From: Bradyrhizobium amphicarpaeae
GTDB lineage: Bacteria; Pseudomonadota; Alphaproteobacteria; Rhizobiales; Xanthobacteraceae
Assembly (NCBI RefSeq): GCF_002266435.3
Contig: NZ_CP029426.2
Span: 5,796,001-5,860,000 of the forward strand
Reading direction: 5' to 3'
Length of the DNA stretch: 64,000 nt
In this document: positions 26,497 to 33,847 of the stretch, piece after piece
How the letters are laid out: each line of letters begins with the position of its first letter
Numbering within the stretch: the stretch's first letter is position 1
Position numbers and translations under genes: made by a program
The notes under the pieces: generated by a model
Seen by the model: the letters and a program-made list of their open reading frames with translations, nothing else
Told to the model about the DNA's origin: nothing
The model's database searches: none

Positions 26497-26808
26497 ATGG
26501 CCGGGCCGCGGAACATCAGCGTCAGCGAGGCGAGCCGCCCCGTGCTGCCGCGGCATGCCAAGCTGAAATATGACGAGACGCGCAAGGTCTGGGTCATCCT
26601 GGCGCCGGAACGTGTGCTGGCACCCGACGAGATCGCGGTCGAGGTCTTGCAGCTCTGCAACGGCGAGCGCAATGTCGGCGACGTCGCGGACCTGTTGGCG
26701 ACGAAATATGCCGCACCGCGAGAGGCGATCCTCGCCGATGTCGTGGTCATGCTGCAGGATCTCGCCGACAAGGGATTCCTCACGGAAGCCCGGGAGAAGA
26801 CGACATGA
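26497..26808 (+). CDS. pqqD: PQQ biosynthesis peptide chaperone PqqD
   Basis: A 103-residue RiPP-recognition (RRE) protein that binds PqqA and presents it to PqqE. The family pattern RHAKLKYDETRKVWVILAPERV is recognisable in parts, with the winged-helix core (LQLCNGERNVGDVADLL, then VVMLQDLADKGFL). AGAGGA precedes the ATG. The stop overlaps the pqqE ATG (ATGA), consistent with PqqD and PqqE working as a complex. Confidence 0.95.
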   Translation: MAGPRNISVSEASRPVLPRHAKLKYDETRKVWVILAPERVLAPDEIAVEVLQLCNGERNVGDVADLLATKYAAPREAILADVVVMLQDLADKGFLTEAREKTT

Positions 26809-28004
26809 GCGATGTGCTCGGCAATCCCGGCATCCCCCCTGACGCCAGTGACAGCCTCGCGGTGCTGGAGAAGCAGCGCTCGACGGCGGAGACGTTTGGG
26901 ATCCCACTCGCGGTGCTGCTCGAGATCACCCATCGCTGCCCGCTGCAATGCCCCTATTGCTCCAATCCGGTCGAGCTCGATCGCTCGGGCAAGGAGCTGA
27001 CCACCGATGAATGGAAGAAGGTGCTGAGCGAGCTCGCCGAGATCGGCGTGCTGCAGGTGCATTTCTCCGGCGGCGAGCCGACGGCGCGCAAGGACCTCGT
27101 CGACCTCGTCAAGCATGCCAGCGACGTCGGCCTCTACACCAATCTCATCACCTCGGCCGTGCTGCTGACGCGCGAGAAGCTTGGCGAGCTCGCCGATGCC
27201 GGGCTCTGCCATGTGCAGATCTCTTTCCAGGGCATCGAGGAAGGCCTCGCCGATCGCGTCGCCGGCTACAAGGGCGGGCACCGCAAGAAGCTCGAGGTCG
27301 CAAAATGGACGCGCGAGCTCGATCTGCCGCTCACCGTGAACGCGGTGATGCATCGGCAGAATTTGCATCAGCTGCCTGATATCATCCAGATGTCCGTCGA
27401 TCTCGACGCCGACCGGCTCGAGGTCGCCAACGTCCAGTATTACGGCTGGGCGCTGAAGAACCGCGCCGCGCTGATGCCGACGGTGGCGCAGCTCGACGCG
27501 TGCACGGCCATTGTCGAGGCCGCGCGCGAGCGGCTGAAGGGCCGGCTGACGATCGACTACGTCGTGCCGGACTATTATGCGCTGCGGCCGAAGAAGTGCA
27601 TGGGCGGCTGGGGCCGGCAGTTCTTCAACATCTCGCCCGCCGGCAAGGTGCTGCCCTGCCACGCCGCCGAAAGCATCACCGGGCTCGACTTCGAATCGGT
27701 GCGCTCCAACCATTCGATCGCCTGGATCTGGCAGAACTCCGAGGCCTTCAACCGCTACCGCGGCACCGGCTGGATGAAGGAGCCGTGCAGGAGTTGCGAA
27801 TTCCGCGAGATCGATTTCGGCGGCTGCCGCTGCCAGGCCTTCGCGCTGACGGGCGATGCCGCCAACACCGACCCCGCCTGCGCGCTGTCGCCGCTGCACG
27901 AAACCATCTTCAAGCAGGCGGAGCGCGAAGCCGAGGGCGAGACCAACCGCTTCCTTTATCGCAACTTCGCCGGCGGCACCCTGGAATCCGAGAATGGCGC
28001 CTGA
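26805..28004 (+). CDS. pqqE: PqqA peptide cyclase PqqE, radical SAM
   Basis: A 399-residue radical SAM/SPASM enzyme that joins Glu and Tyr of PqqA by a C-C bond. The SAM-binding cluster motif CX3CX2C is at Cys45, Cys49 and Cys52 (HRCPLQCPYC). The C-terminal SPASM domain has its auxiliary-cluster cysteines in KKCMGGWG, LPCHAAE, CRSCEF and GGCRCQAF. It is translationally coupled to pqqD. The next gene overlaps its last 11 bases, so the operon continues past the classical pqqABCDE set. Confidence 0.96.
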   Translation: MSDVLGNPGIPPDASDSLAVLEKQRSTAETFGIPLAVLLEITHRCPLQCPYCSNPVELDRSGKELTTDEWKKVLSELAEIGVLQVHFSGGEPTARKDLVDLVKHASDVGLYTNLITSAVLLTREKLGELADAGLCHVQISFQGIEEGLADRVAGYKGGHRKKLEVAKWTRELDLPLTVNAVMHRQNLHQLPDIIQMSVDLDADRLEVANVQYYGWALKNRAALMPTVAQLDACTAIVEAARERLKGRLTIDYVVPDYYALRPKKCMGGWGRQFFNISPAGKVLPCHAAESITGLDFESVRSNHSIAWIWQNSEAFNRYRGTGWMKEPCRSCEFREIDFGGCRCQAFALTGDAANTDPACALSPLHETIFKQAEREAEGETNRFLYRNFAGGTLESENGA

Positions 28005-28980
28005 CGCCGACGCTGGGACGACCGCAAGACGCGCCGATCCCTTTGCGCCACTGACCTCCGACATGCTCGACGTCGGCGACGGCCATGAGCTCTATGTCGA
28101 GAGCGTCGGCCGCAGCGACGGTATCCCCGCGGTCTACCTGCACGGCGGCCCGGGCAGCGGCTGCCAGCCCGACCATCGCCGGCTGTTCGATCCCGAGCGC
28201 ATGCATGCGGTGCTGTTCGACCAGCGCGGCTGCGGCCGCAGCCGGCCGAAGGGCTCGCGCGAGCACAACACCACGGCGCATCTGATCGCCGACATGGAAA
28301 AGATCCGCGAAAAGTTCGGCTTCGAACGCTGGATGGTGGTCGGCGGCTCCTGGGGCGCGACGCTGGCGCTGGCCTATGCGGAGGCCCATCCCGAGCGCGT
28401 CTCCGGCATTGCGCTCCGCGCGACCTTTCTTGGCACGCGGGCGGAGGTCGAGACGGCGTTCAACGAGCGCCTGCCGCAATTCTATCCCGCGCTCTACGAG
28501 GATTTTCTGAGCGTGCTGCCACCCGGGGAACGTGCGCATCCGGTGCAAGCCTATTATCGCCGCATCCTCGATGCCGATCCGGCCGTGCATGGGCCGGCCG
28601 CCCGCGCCTGGCACGACACCGAGCGAGCCCTGTCGGAGCACAAGCCGGCGAAGACGCGGCTGGACCTGGCGTCGCTGAACGTCTGGCGAACGCTGCCGGC
28701 GACGCCGTTCATGGAGGCGCATTACTTCATCAACGACAGCTTCATGAGCGAAGACCAACTGCTGCGGAATGCGGACCGGCTCGCCGGCCTTCCCGGCATT
28801 ATCGTGCAGGGCCGCTACGACCTGCTGTGCCCTCCCGAGACGTCGCACGCGCTCGCGAAAGCCTGGCCGGGTTCCGAAATTCGCCTCGTGGAAGAAGCCG
28901 GACATTCGCTCTATGATGGCGGCGTGCGGGACGCGGTGATGAAGTCGATCGCCGACCTCGCGTCGAAGGCTGCGCGCTGA
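27994..28980 (+). CDS. Proline iminopeptidase-like S33 peptidase in the pqq operon
   Basis: A 328-residue alpha/beta hydrolase of peptidase family S33. Visible motifs are the oxyanion HGGPGSGC, the nucleophile elbow GGSWGA (Ser), the acid in GRYDLLCP (Asp) and the His in EAGHSLYDGG. The cap segment and length fit proline iminopeptidases, which release N-terminal Pro or other residues from short peptides in the cytoplasm. Its ATG lies inside the last codons of pqqE (11-base overlap), so it is co-expressed with PQQ synthesis. No pqqF/pqqG protease is in the window, so it may help process or recycle PqqA leader fragments. That role is inference. Confidence 0.88.
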   Translation: MAPDADAGTTARRADPFAPLTSDMLDVGDGHELYVESVGRSDGIPAVYLHGGPGSGCQPDHRRLFDPERMHAVLFDQRGCGRSRPKGSREHNTTAHLIADMEKIREKFGFERWMVVGGSWGATLALAYAEAHPERVSGIALRATFLGTRAEVETAFNERLPQFYPALYEDFLSVLPPGERAHPVQAYYRRILDADPAVHGPAARAWHDTERALSEHKPAKTRLDLASLNVWRTLPATPFMEAHYFINDSFMSEDQLLRNADRLAGLPGIIVQGRYDLLCPPETSHALAKAWPGSEIRLVEEAGHSLYDGGVRDAVMKSIADLASKAAR

Positions 28981-29004
28981 CGCGCAAAAAAGGACAACAA
29001 GAAA

Positions 29005-29682
29005 ATGCCGCTCGCCGGAAAGGGCATGCTGCTGACGTCGATGAACATCGACGCAGCCGATGAGGCCGATTTCAACCGCTGGTACGATCGCGAGCATCTC
29101 GAGGAGCGCGTCGCGATCGACGGCTTCCTGGAAGCGCGGCGCTATGTCGCGCATGCCGCCAACCCCAAATATCTCTCGCTGTATTCCACCGCGACGCTCG
29201 ACGTGCTCGACAGCCCCGCCTATCGCGCGCGGCTCGCCAACCAGACCGAATGGTCGCGACGGAGCATGGCTCACTTCAAGGACATGCTGCGCGTGGTCGC
29301 GCGCATTACCATCAGCAAGGGCACCGGCCGCGGTGCCGCGCTCGGCGTGGTGCGGCTGCGCCCGACAGCGGACAACGCAGGGGCATGGCGTGACGCACTG
29401 CAAGAAAAACTGGCACCGGAGACACGCGACGGCATCATCTCCATGCATCTGCTGGAGAGCGAGCCCGAATTGTCCGTCGCGACGGCGGACATTCCGGCGA
29501 TGCGCAACGAAGGCGCGCGCGACTGGTTCGTGTTGATCGACGGCACGCATGTCGGCGCGGTCTCGGCCGTGATCGCCGAGCGCTTTACCGGCCCTGCTGC
29601 ATCGCCCTTCCCGCTGCCCGTCTCGGTCGGCACGTACAGCCTGATGTGGGACCTTGCGAAGAGCGACATCGCGCGCGGCTGA
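29005..29682 (+). CDS. Uncharacterised alpha-beta-barrel (EthD/ABM-like) protein at the end of the pqq operon
   Basis: A 225-residue protein with no signal peptide. AAGGA precedes the ATG, 24 bases after the peptidase stop, so it is probably the seventh gene of the pqq operon. The N-terminal half reads like a dimeric alpha-beta barrel: GMLLTSMNIDAADEADFNRWYDREHLEER is the usual strand-helix with a WYxxEHL motif, and RRYVAHAANPKYLSLYSTA follows. The second half repeats a similar strand-helix pattern (ISMHLLESEPEL, then WFVLIDGTHVGAVSAVI), suggesting two fused barrel repeats. EthD/ABM proteins often act in quinone or aromatic oxidation, but no reaction can be assigned here. Confidence 0.7.
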   Translation: MPLAGKGMLLTSMNIDAADEADFNRWYDREHLEERVAIDGFLEARRYVAHAANPKYLSLYSTATLDVLDSPAYRARLANQTEWSRRSMAHFKDMLRVVARITISKGTGRGAALGVVRLRPTADNAGAWRDALQEKLAPETRDGIISMHLLESEPELSVATADIPAMRNEGARDWFVLIDGTHVGAVSAVIAERFTGPAASPFPLPVSVGTYSLMWDLAKSDIARG

Positions 29683-29822
29683 CGCGCTCGGGCGCATCGC
29701 AGCATATTGCACCGCACGCACCTCGCTTGCGGCGTTAATGCTGTGCGCGCTTGGCTCCCATGAAAGCCGGCGATCTCGAAACTTTGCCGTTGTACTTCGG
29801 AAAGGTTCTAATAAGCTAACCC

Positions 29823-29834
29823 AATGACGTCATT
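29823..29834. promoter_or_regulatory. Perfect 12-bp palindrome upstream of the oxidoreductase operon
   Basis: AATGACGTCATT is a perfect palindrome 88 bases before the start of the FAD/Fe-S oxidoreductase gene, in the 239-base spacer after the pqq operon. It is a plausible operator by position and symmetry. I know of no matching regulator motif, and there is only one copy. Confidence 0.35.
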
Positions 29835-29921
29835 CAGAAACCAGATCGAAGCGCGTTAAGCGCTCGCCAAGCTCAACAAAAGAGGCCGCCGGGTCTTTGA
29901 GCCTGCGCGGACAGGGTAGGA

Positions 29922-31721
29922 ATGAAACCGACCGATATTGCGGCCCCCGACTACTTTCACAAAGTGGTCGATTGCCAATGGGCCTGTCCCGCACACACCC
30001 CCGTCCCCGAATATATCCGACTGATCGCTCAGGGCCGCTACAGCGACGCCTACATGATCAACTGGAAATCGAACGTGTTTCCCGGAATCCTGGGACGCAC
30101 CTGCGATCGTCCCTGCGAGCCGGCATGCCGTCGCGGACGCGTCGAGGAGACGCCGGTGGCGATCTGCCGGCTCAAGCGCGTTGCCGCCGATTTCAAGGAC
30201 GATATCGGGCAACGCCTGCCGCGTCCCGCCGCGAAGAACGGCAAGCGCGTTGCGTTCGTCGGCGGCGGCCCCGCATCGCTGACGGTGGCGCGCGATCTCG
30301 CGCCGCTCGGCTATCACTGCACGGTGTTCGACGCCGATCCCCGGGCCGGCGGCATGATGCGCTCGCAGATCCCGAAATTCCGCCTGCCTGATTCGGTCAT
30401 CGACGAGGAGACCGGCTACATCCTGGGTCTCGGCGTCGAGTTCAAGGGCGGGCACCGCATCGAGAGCATGAAAGCGCTGCTCGCAGAGAAATACGACGCG
30501 ATCTTCGTCGGCACCGGCGCCCCGCGCGGACGTGAGCTCGACATTCCCGGCCGCAAGGAAGCCGCCGGCAACATCCACATCGGCATCGACTGGCTGTCCT
30601 CGGTGTCATTCGGTCACACCGACAAGATCGGCAAGCGCGTGATCGTGCTCGGCGGCGGCAACACCGCGATGGATTGCTGCCGCACCGCGCGCAGGCTCGG
30701 CGGCGAAGACGTCAAGGTCGTCGTGCGGTCCGGCTTCGAGGAAATGAAGGCCTCACCGTGGGAGAAGGAGGATGCGATCCACGAGGACATTCCGATCCTC
30801 AACTTCATGGTCCCCGTCTCCTTCGTGCACGAGGCCGGCAAGCTCACCGGCATCACCTTCCAGAAGGTGAAGGCGGAATACGACGCCAAGGGCCGCCGCA
30901 ACCTCGTGCCATCGGGCGAGCCGGACCAGACCATCGCATGCGACGACGTGCTGGTCGCGGTCGGCCAGGAGAATGCCTTTCCCTGGATCGAGCAGGATTG
31001 CGGCATCGCGTTCAACAAATGGCACATGCCGGAGGTCGATCCCAAGACGTTCGTCTCGACCAATCCGAAGGTGTTCTTCGGCGGCGACGCCGCCTTCGGC
31101 CCGAAGAACATCATCTGGGCGGTCGCGCAGGGCCATGACGCCGCGCTGTCGATCCACAAGATGCTCTCGGGCGAGGACATCACCGAGCGGCCGCTGCCCG
31201 ACGTGCATGTCTCCTCGCAGAAGATGGGCATCCACGAATGGAGCTATGACAACGACATCTCCAACGACAAGCGCTTCAAGGTGCCGCATCGCGACAAGGT
31301 GATCGCGCTGAAGGACATCCGCACCGAGGTCGAGCTCGGCTACGACGTCAAGCTCGCGCTCGGCGAGGCCGAGCGCTGCCTGAACTGCGACGTGCAGACC
31401 GTGTTCTCGACCTCGCTCTGCATCGAATGCGACGCCTGCGTCGACATCTGCCCGATGGACTGCATCACCTTCACCGGCAACGGTGAGGAAAGCGATCTGC
31501 GCCAGCGCTTGAAGGCGCCCTCGCTCCATCCGGACCAGGAGCTCTACGTCTCCTCGGACCTCAAGACCGGGCGCGTCATGGTCAAGGACGAGGATGTCTG
31601 CCTGCATTGCGGGCTGTGCGCCGAGCGTTGTCCCACCGGAGCCTGGGACATGCAGAAATATCTCATCGAAATGACTCACGCGGGATCGACATGTCCGACA
31701 AAAAGCCGCTCAGCAGCGTAA
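29922..31721 (+). CDS. FAD-dependent, Fe-S oxidoreductase subunit (GltD-like) of a 2-oxoacid oxidoreductase
   Basis: A 599-residue protein with three parts. The N-terminal Fer4_20-type Cys cluster (CQWACPAH, GRTCDRPCEPACRRG; residues about 18-70) and two Rossmann sites (FVGGGPAS for FAD; VLGGGNTAMDCC for NADPH) match glutamate-synthase small-subunit reductases. The C terminus adds two ferredoxin clusters (CIECDACVDICP and CLHCGLCAERCP). The next gene overlaps its end by 31 bases and encodes a 2-oxoacid:ferredoxin oxidoreductase alpha chain. It therefore most likely links that enzyme to NADP(H), as in the three-subunit 2-oxoglutarate:NADP+ oxidoreductase (KorABC) described for Azoarcus evansii. 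It has no glutamate synthase large-subunit partner nearby. Confidence 0.85.
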   Translation: MKPTDIAAPDYFHKVVDCQWACPAHTPVPEYIRLIAQGRYSDAYMINWKSNVFPGILGRTCDRPCEPACRRGRVEETPVAICRLKRVAADFKDDIGQRLPRPAAKNGKRVAFVGGGPASLTVARDLAPLGYHCTVFDADPRAGGMMRSQIPKFRLPDSVIDEETGYILGLGVEFKGGHRIESMKALLAEKYDAIFVGTGAPRGRELDIPGRKEAAGNIHIGIDWLSSVSFGHTDKIGKRVIVLGGGNTAMDCCRTARRLGGEDVKVVVRSGFEEMKASPWEKEDAIHEDIPILNFMVPVSFVHEAGKLTGITFQKVKAEYDAKGRRNLVPSGEPDQTIACDDVLVAVGQENAFPWIEQDCGIAFNKWHMPEVDPKTFVSTNPKVFFGGDAAFGPKNIIWAVAQGHDAALSIHKMLSGEDITERPLPDVHVSSQKMGIHEWSYDNDISNDKRFKVPHRDKVIALKDIRTEVELGYDVKLALGEAERCLNCDVQTVFSTSLCIECDACVDICPMDCITFTGNGEESDLRQRLKAPSLHPDQELYVSSDLKTGRVMVKDEDVCLHCGLCAERCPTGAWDMQKYLIEMTHAGSTCPTKSRSAA

Positions 31722-33538
31722 ACGACTTCGTCGTCCGCTTCGCCAACGTCAACGGCTCGGGCTCGGCCAGTGCCAACGAGATGTTCGCGCGCGCGATCCT
31801 GCGGCATGGCGTGCCGGTCAGCCCGCGCAACATCTTCCCCTCCAACATCCAGGGCTTGCCGACCTGGTACGAGGTGCGCGTGACCGAAGCCGGCCATCTC
31901 GGCGCCCGCGGCGGCGTCGACATGATGGTGGCGATGAACCCGCAGACTTGGGACAAGGACGTCGCCGGCATCGAGCCCGGCGGCTATCTGTTCTACGATT
32001 CCACCAAGCCGATGCCGTCGACCAAGTTCCGCGACGACATCACCGTGATCGGCGTTCCCCTCACGGCCATCACCAATTCGACCTATACCGATCCGCGCCA
32101 GCGCCAGCTGTTCAAGAACATCATCTATCTCGGCGCGCTCTCGGCGCTGCTCGACATGGACCCGAAGCTGATCGAGCAGCTGATCGGCGAGCAGTACAAG
32201 GGCAAGGAGAAGCTGCTCTCCTCCAACGTCCATGCGCTGCATCTCGGCCGCGACTGGGCACTCACGAACCTGAAATGCCCGATCGGGCTGCGCGTGAAGA
32301 AGTCCGACAAGGTCGGCGATCGCATCTTCATCGAAGGCAACAGCGCCGCTGCGCTCGGCGCCGTCTATGGCGGAGCCACCGTCTGCGCCTGGTATCCGAT
32401 CACGCCGTCCTCCTCGGTGGCCGAAGCCTTCACTGCGCACTGCAAGAAGTACCGGCACGATCCCCAGACCGGCAAGGCGAAATACGCCATCGTGCAGGGC
32501 GAGGACGAGCTGGCCTCGATCGGCATCGTCATTGGCGCCTCCTGGAACGGCGCCCGCGCCTTCACCGCGACGTCAGGCCCCGGCATCTCCCTGATGACCG
32601 AGTTCATCGGCCTCTCCTACTTTGCCGAGATCCCAGCCGTAATCATGAACATCCAGCGCGCCGGGCCTTCGACGGGCATGCCGACCCGCACCCAGCAATG
32701 CGACATCATCGCCTGCGCCTATGCTTCGCATGGCGACACCAAGCATGTGCTGCTGTTCCCGGAAGATCCGGCCGAAGCGTTCGAGTTTGCGGCTGCCGCC
32801 TTCGATCTGGCCGAGCGGCTGCAGACCACGATCTTCCTGATGCTCGACCTCGACATCGGCATGAACCACCGGCTCTGCCGACCGCTGAAATGGGACGATG
32901 CCAAGCAGTACGACCGCGGCAAGGTGATGACCGCGGAGATGCTGGACGAGGGCCGCGACTTCGGCCGCTATCTCGACGTCGATGGCGACGGCATCCCCTA
33001 CCGCACCTATCCCGGCACACACCCGACCAAGGGATCCTACTTCACCCGCGGCACTTCGCGCGATCGCTATGCGCGCTACTCCGAGGAAGGCTCGGTCTAC
33101 GCCGACAACATGCAGCGCCTGATGCGCAAGTTCGAGACCGCGCAGGACCTGGTGCCGCGGCCGTTGCAAGCCAATGCGGAACGGCCGACCAAATACGGCG
33201 TGATCTATTTCGGCTCGACCTCGCCGGCGATGGACGAGGCGATCGGCCAGTTGGAAGCGCGCGGGCATCAGCTCGACCGCCTGCGCATCCGCGCCTTCCC
33301 GTTCCATTCCAGCGTGGCGAGTTTCCTCGCCGAGCACGACTTCGTCTACGTCGTGGAGCAGAACCGCGACAGCCAGCTGCGCCAGCTCATCGTCAACGAG
33401 AACGGCATCGACCCGGTGCGACTGGTGCCGATCGTGCATTACGACGGCTCGCCCATCACCGCCCGTTTCATCGCAAAAGCCATTGGCGACCACCAGGATC
33501 ATCTCAAGGTGACCCCGCTGCGGAAGGCCGTGAGCTAG
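31691..33538 (+). CDS. korA: 2-oxoacid:acceptor oxidoreductase, gamma-alpha fusion subunit (KorA-like)
   Basis: A 615-residue fusion. The N-terminal gamma domain (about 10-200) has FANVNGSGSASANEMFARAI and GVDMMVAMNP; the alpha domain from about 220 has GNSAAALGAVYGG, WYPITPSSSVAEA and TATSGPGISLMTE, the substrate- and TPP-interface blocks of KorA/OorA. YPITPSS is typical of 2-oxoglutarate or generic 2-oxoacid enzymes. With the TPP-binding beta subunit it oxidises a 2-oxoacid plus CoA to an acyl-CoA, CO2 and low-potential electrons. The ATG at 31691 lies inside the upstream gene, so the two are coupled. The beta gene is not next; a secreted protease gene intervenes. 2-Oxoglutarate is the likely but unproven substrate. 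Confidence 0.88.
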   Translation: MSDKKPLSSVNDFVVRFANVNGSGSASANEMFARAILRHGVPVSPRNIFPSNIQGLPTWYEVRVTEAGHLGARGGVDMMVAMNPQTWDKDVAGIEPGGYLFYDSTKPMPSTKFRDDITVIGVPLTAITNSTYTDPRQRQLFKNIIYLGALSALLDMDPKLIEQLIGEQYKGKEKLLSSNVHALHLGRDWALTNLKCPIGLRVKKSDKVGDRIFIEGNSAAALGAVYGGATVCAWYPITPSSSVAEAFTAHCKKYRHDPQTGKAKYAIVQGEDELASIGIVIGASWNGARAFTATSGPGISLMTEFIGLSYFAEIPAVIMNIQRAGPSTGMPTRTQQCDIIACAYASHGDTKHVLLFPEDPAEAFEFAAAAFDLAERLQTTIFLMLDLDIGMNHRLCRPLKWDDAKQYDRGKVMTAEMLDEGRDFGRYLDVDGDGIPYRTYPGTHPTKGSYFTRGTSRDRYARYSEEGSVYADNMQRLMRKFETAQDLVPRPLQANAERPTKYGVIYFGSTSPAMDEAIGQLEARGHQLDRLRIRAFPFHSSVASFLAEHDFVYVVEQNRDSQLRQLIVNENGIDPVRLVPIVHYDGSPITARFIAKAIGDHQDHLKVTPLRKAVS

Positions 33539-33847
33539 CTGCGAAAGCCAATCCCGGGGCCAGAGCATGGAGCCCGGGCTCCAGCCGACGTGTCAGGTAG
33601 AGAGCGAGGCAATCCCTCTCGGTGGCCTGGTTCGGCCAACTGCCATGACTCCAGGGGCTGGGCTCTTCTCATCTCGCAAGTCTTAGATCAGGCGCTTCCG
33701 GCAGGAGGCGACTGACCTGTCGCGCCATTTTGTCGCGGGGCCTGCGCGACGTTCGGCGATTCGATGCGAAATGCTTCACACGTGCCCCCGTTCGAAGGTG
33801 AGAGGATCGAACGGCATATCGTCCCTGCGCGCATCGAGGAAACTGAT
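33539..33847. other. 309-base spacer between korA and the metalloprotease gene
   Basis: No gene is supported. It holds a perfect 14-bp palindrome (GGAGCCCGGGCTCC, 33569-33582) shortly after korA, without a T tract. The part before the protease ATG should contain that gene's promoter, but I cannot define one. An open frame extends the protease upstream to 33764 without signal-peptide logic. Confidence 0.5.

Noticed and set aside
26433..29721. Long minus-strand frames opposite pqqD, pqqE and the peptidase
   Set aside because: Low-complexity Arg/Ala/Gly/Asp translations with no family signature; the plus strand holds complete pqq genes with overlaps and ribosome binding sites.
29922..31721. Annotation as glutamate synthase small subunit
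   Set aside because: The reductase core is GltD-like, but two extra ferredoxin clusters and a 31-base overlap with korA make a 2-oxoacid oxidoreductase subunit much more likely; no gltB is nearby.
33569..33582. GGAGCCCGGGCTCC as a terminator of korA
   Set aside because: A perfect palindrome but with no loop of useful size and no T tract; it could be chance in this GC-rich sequence.
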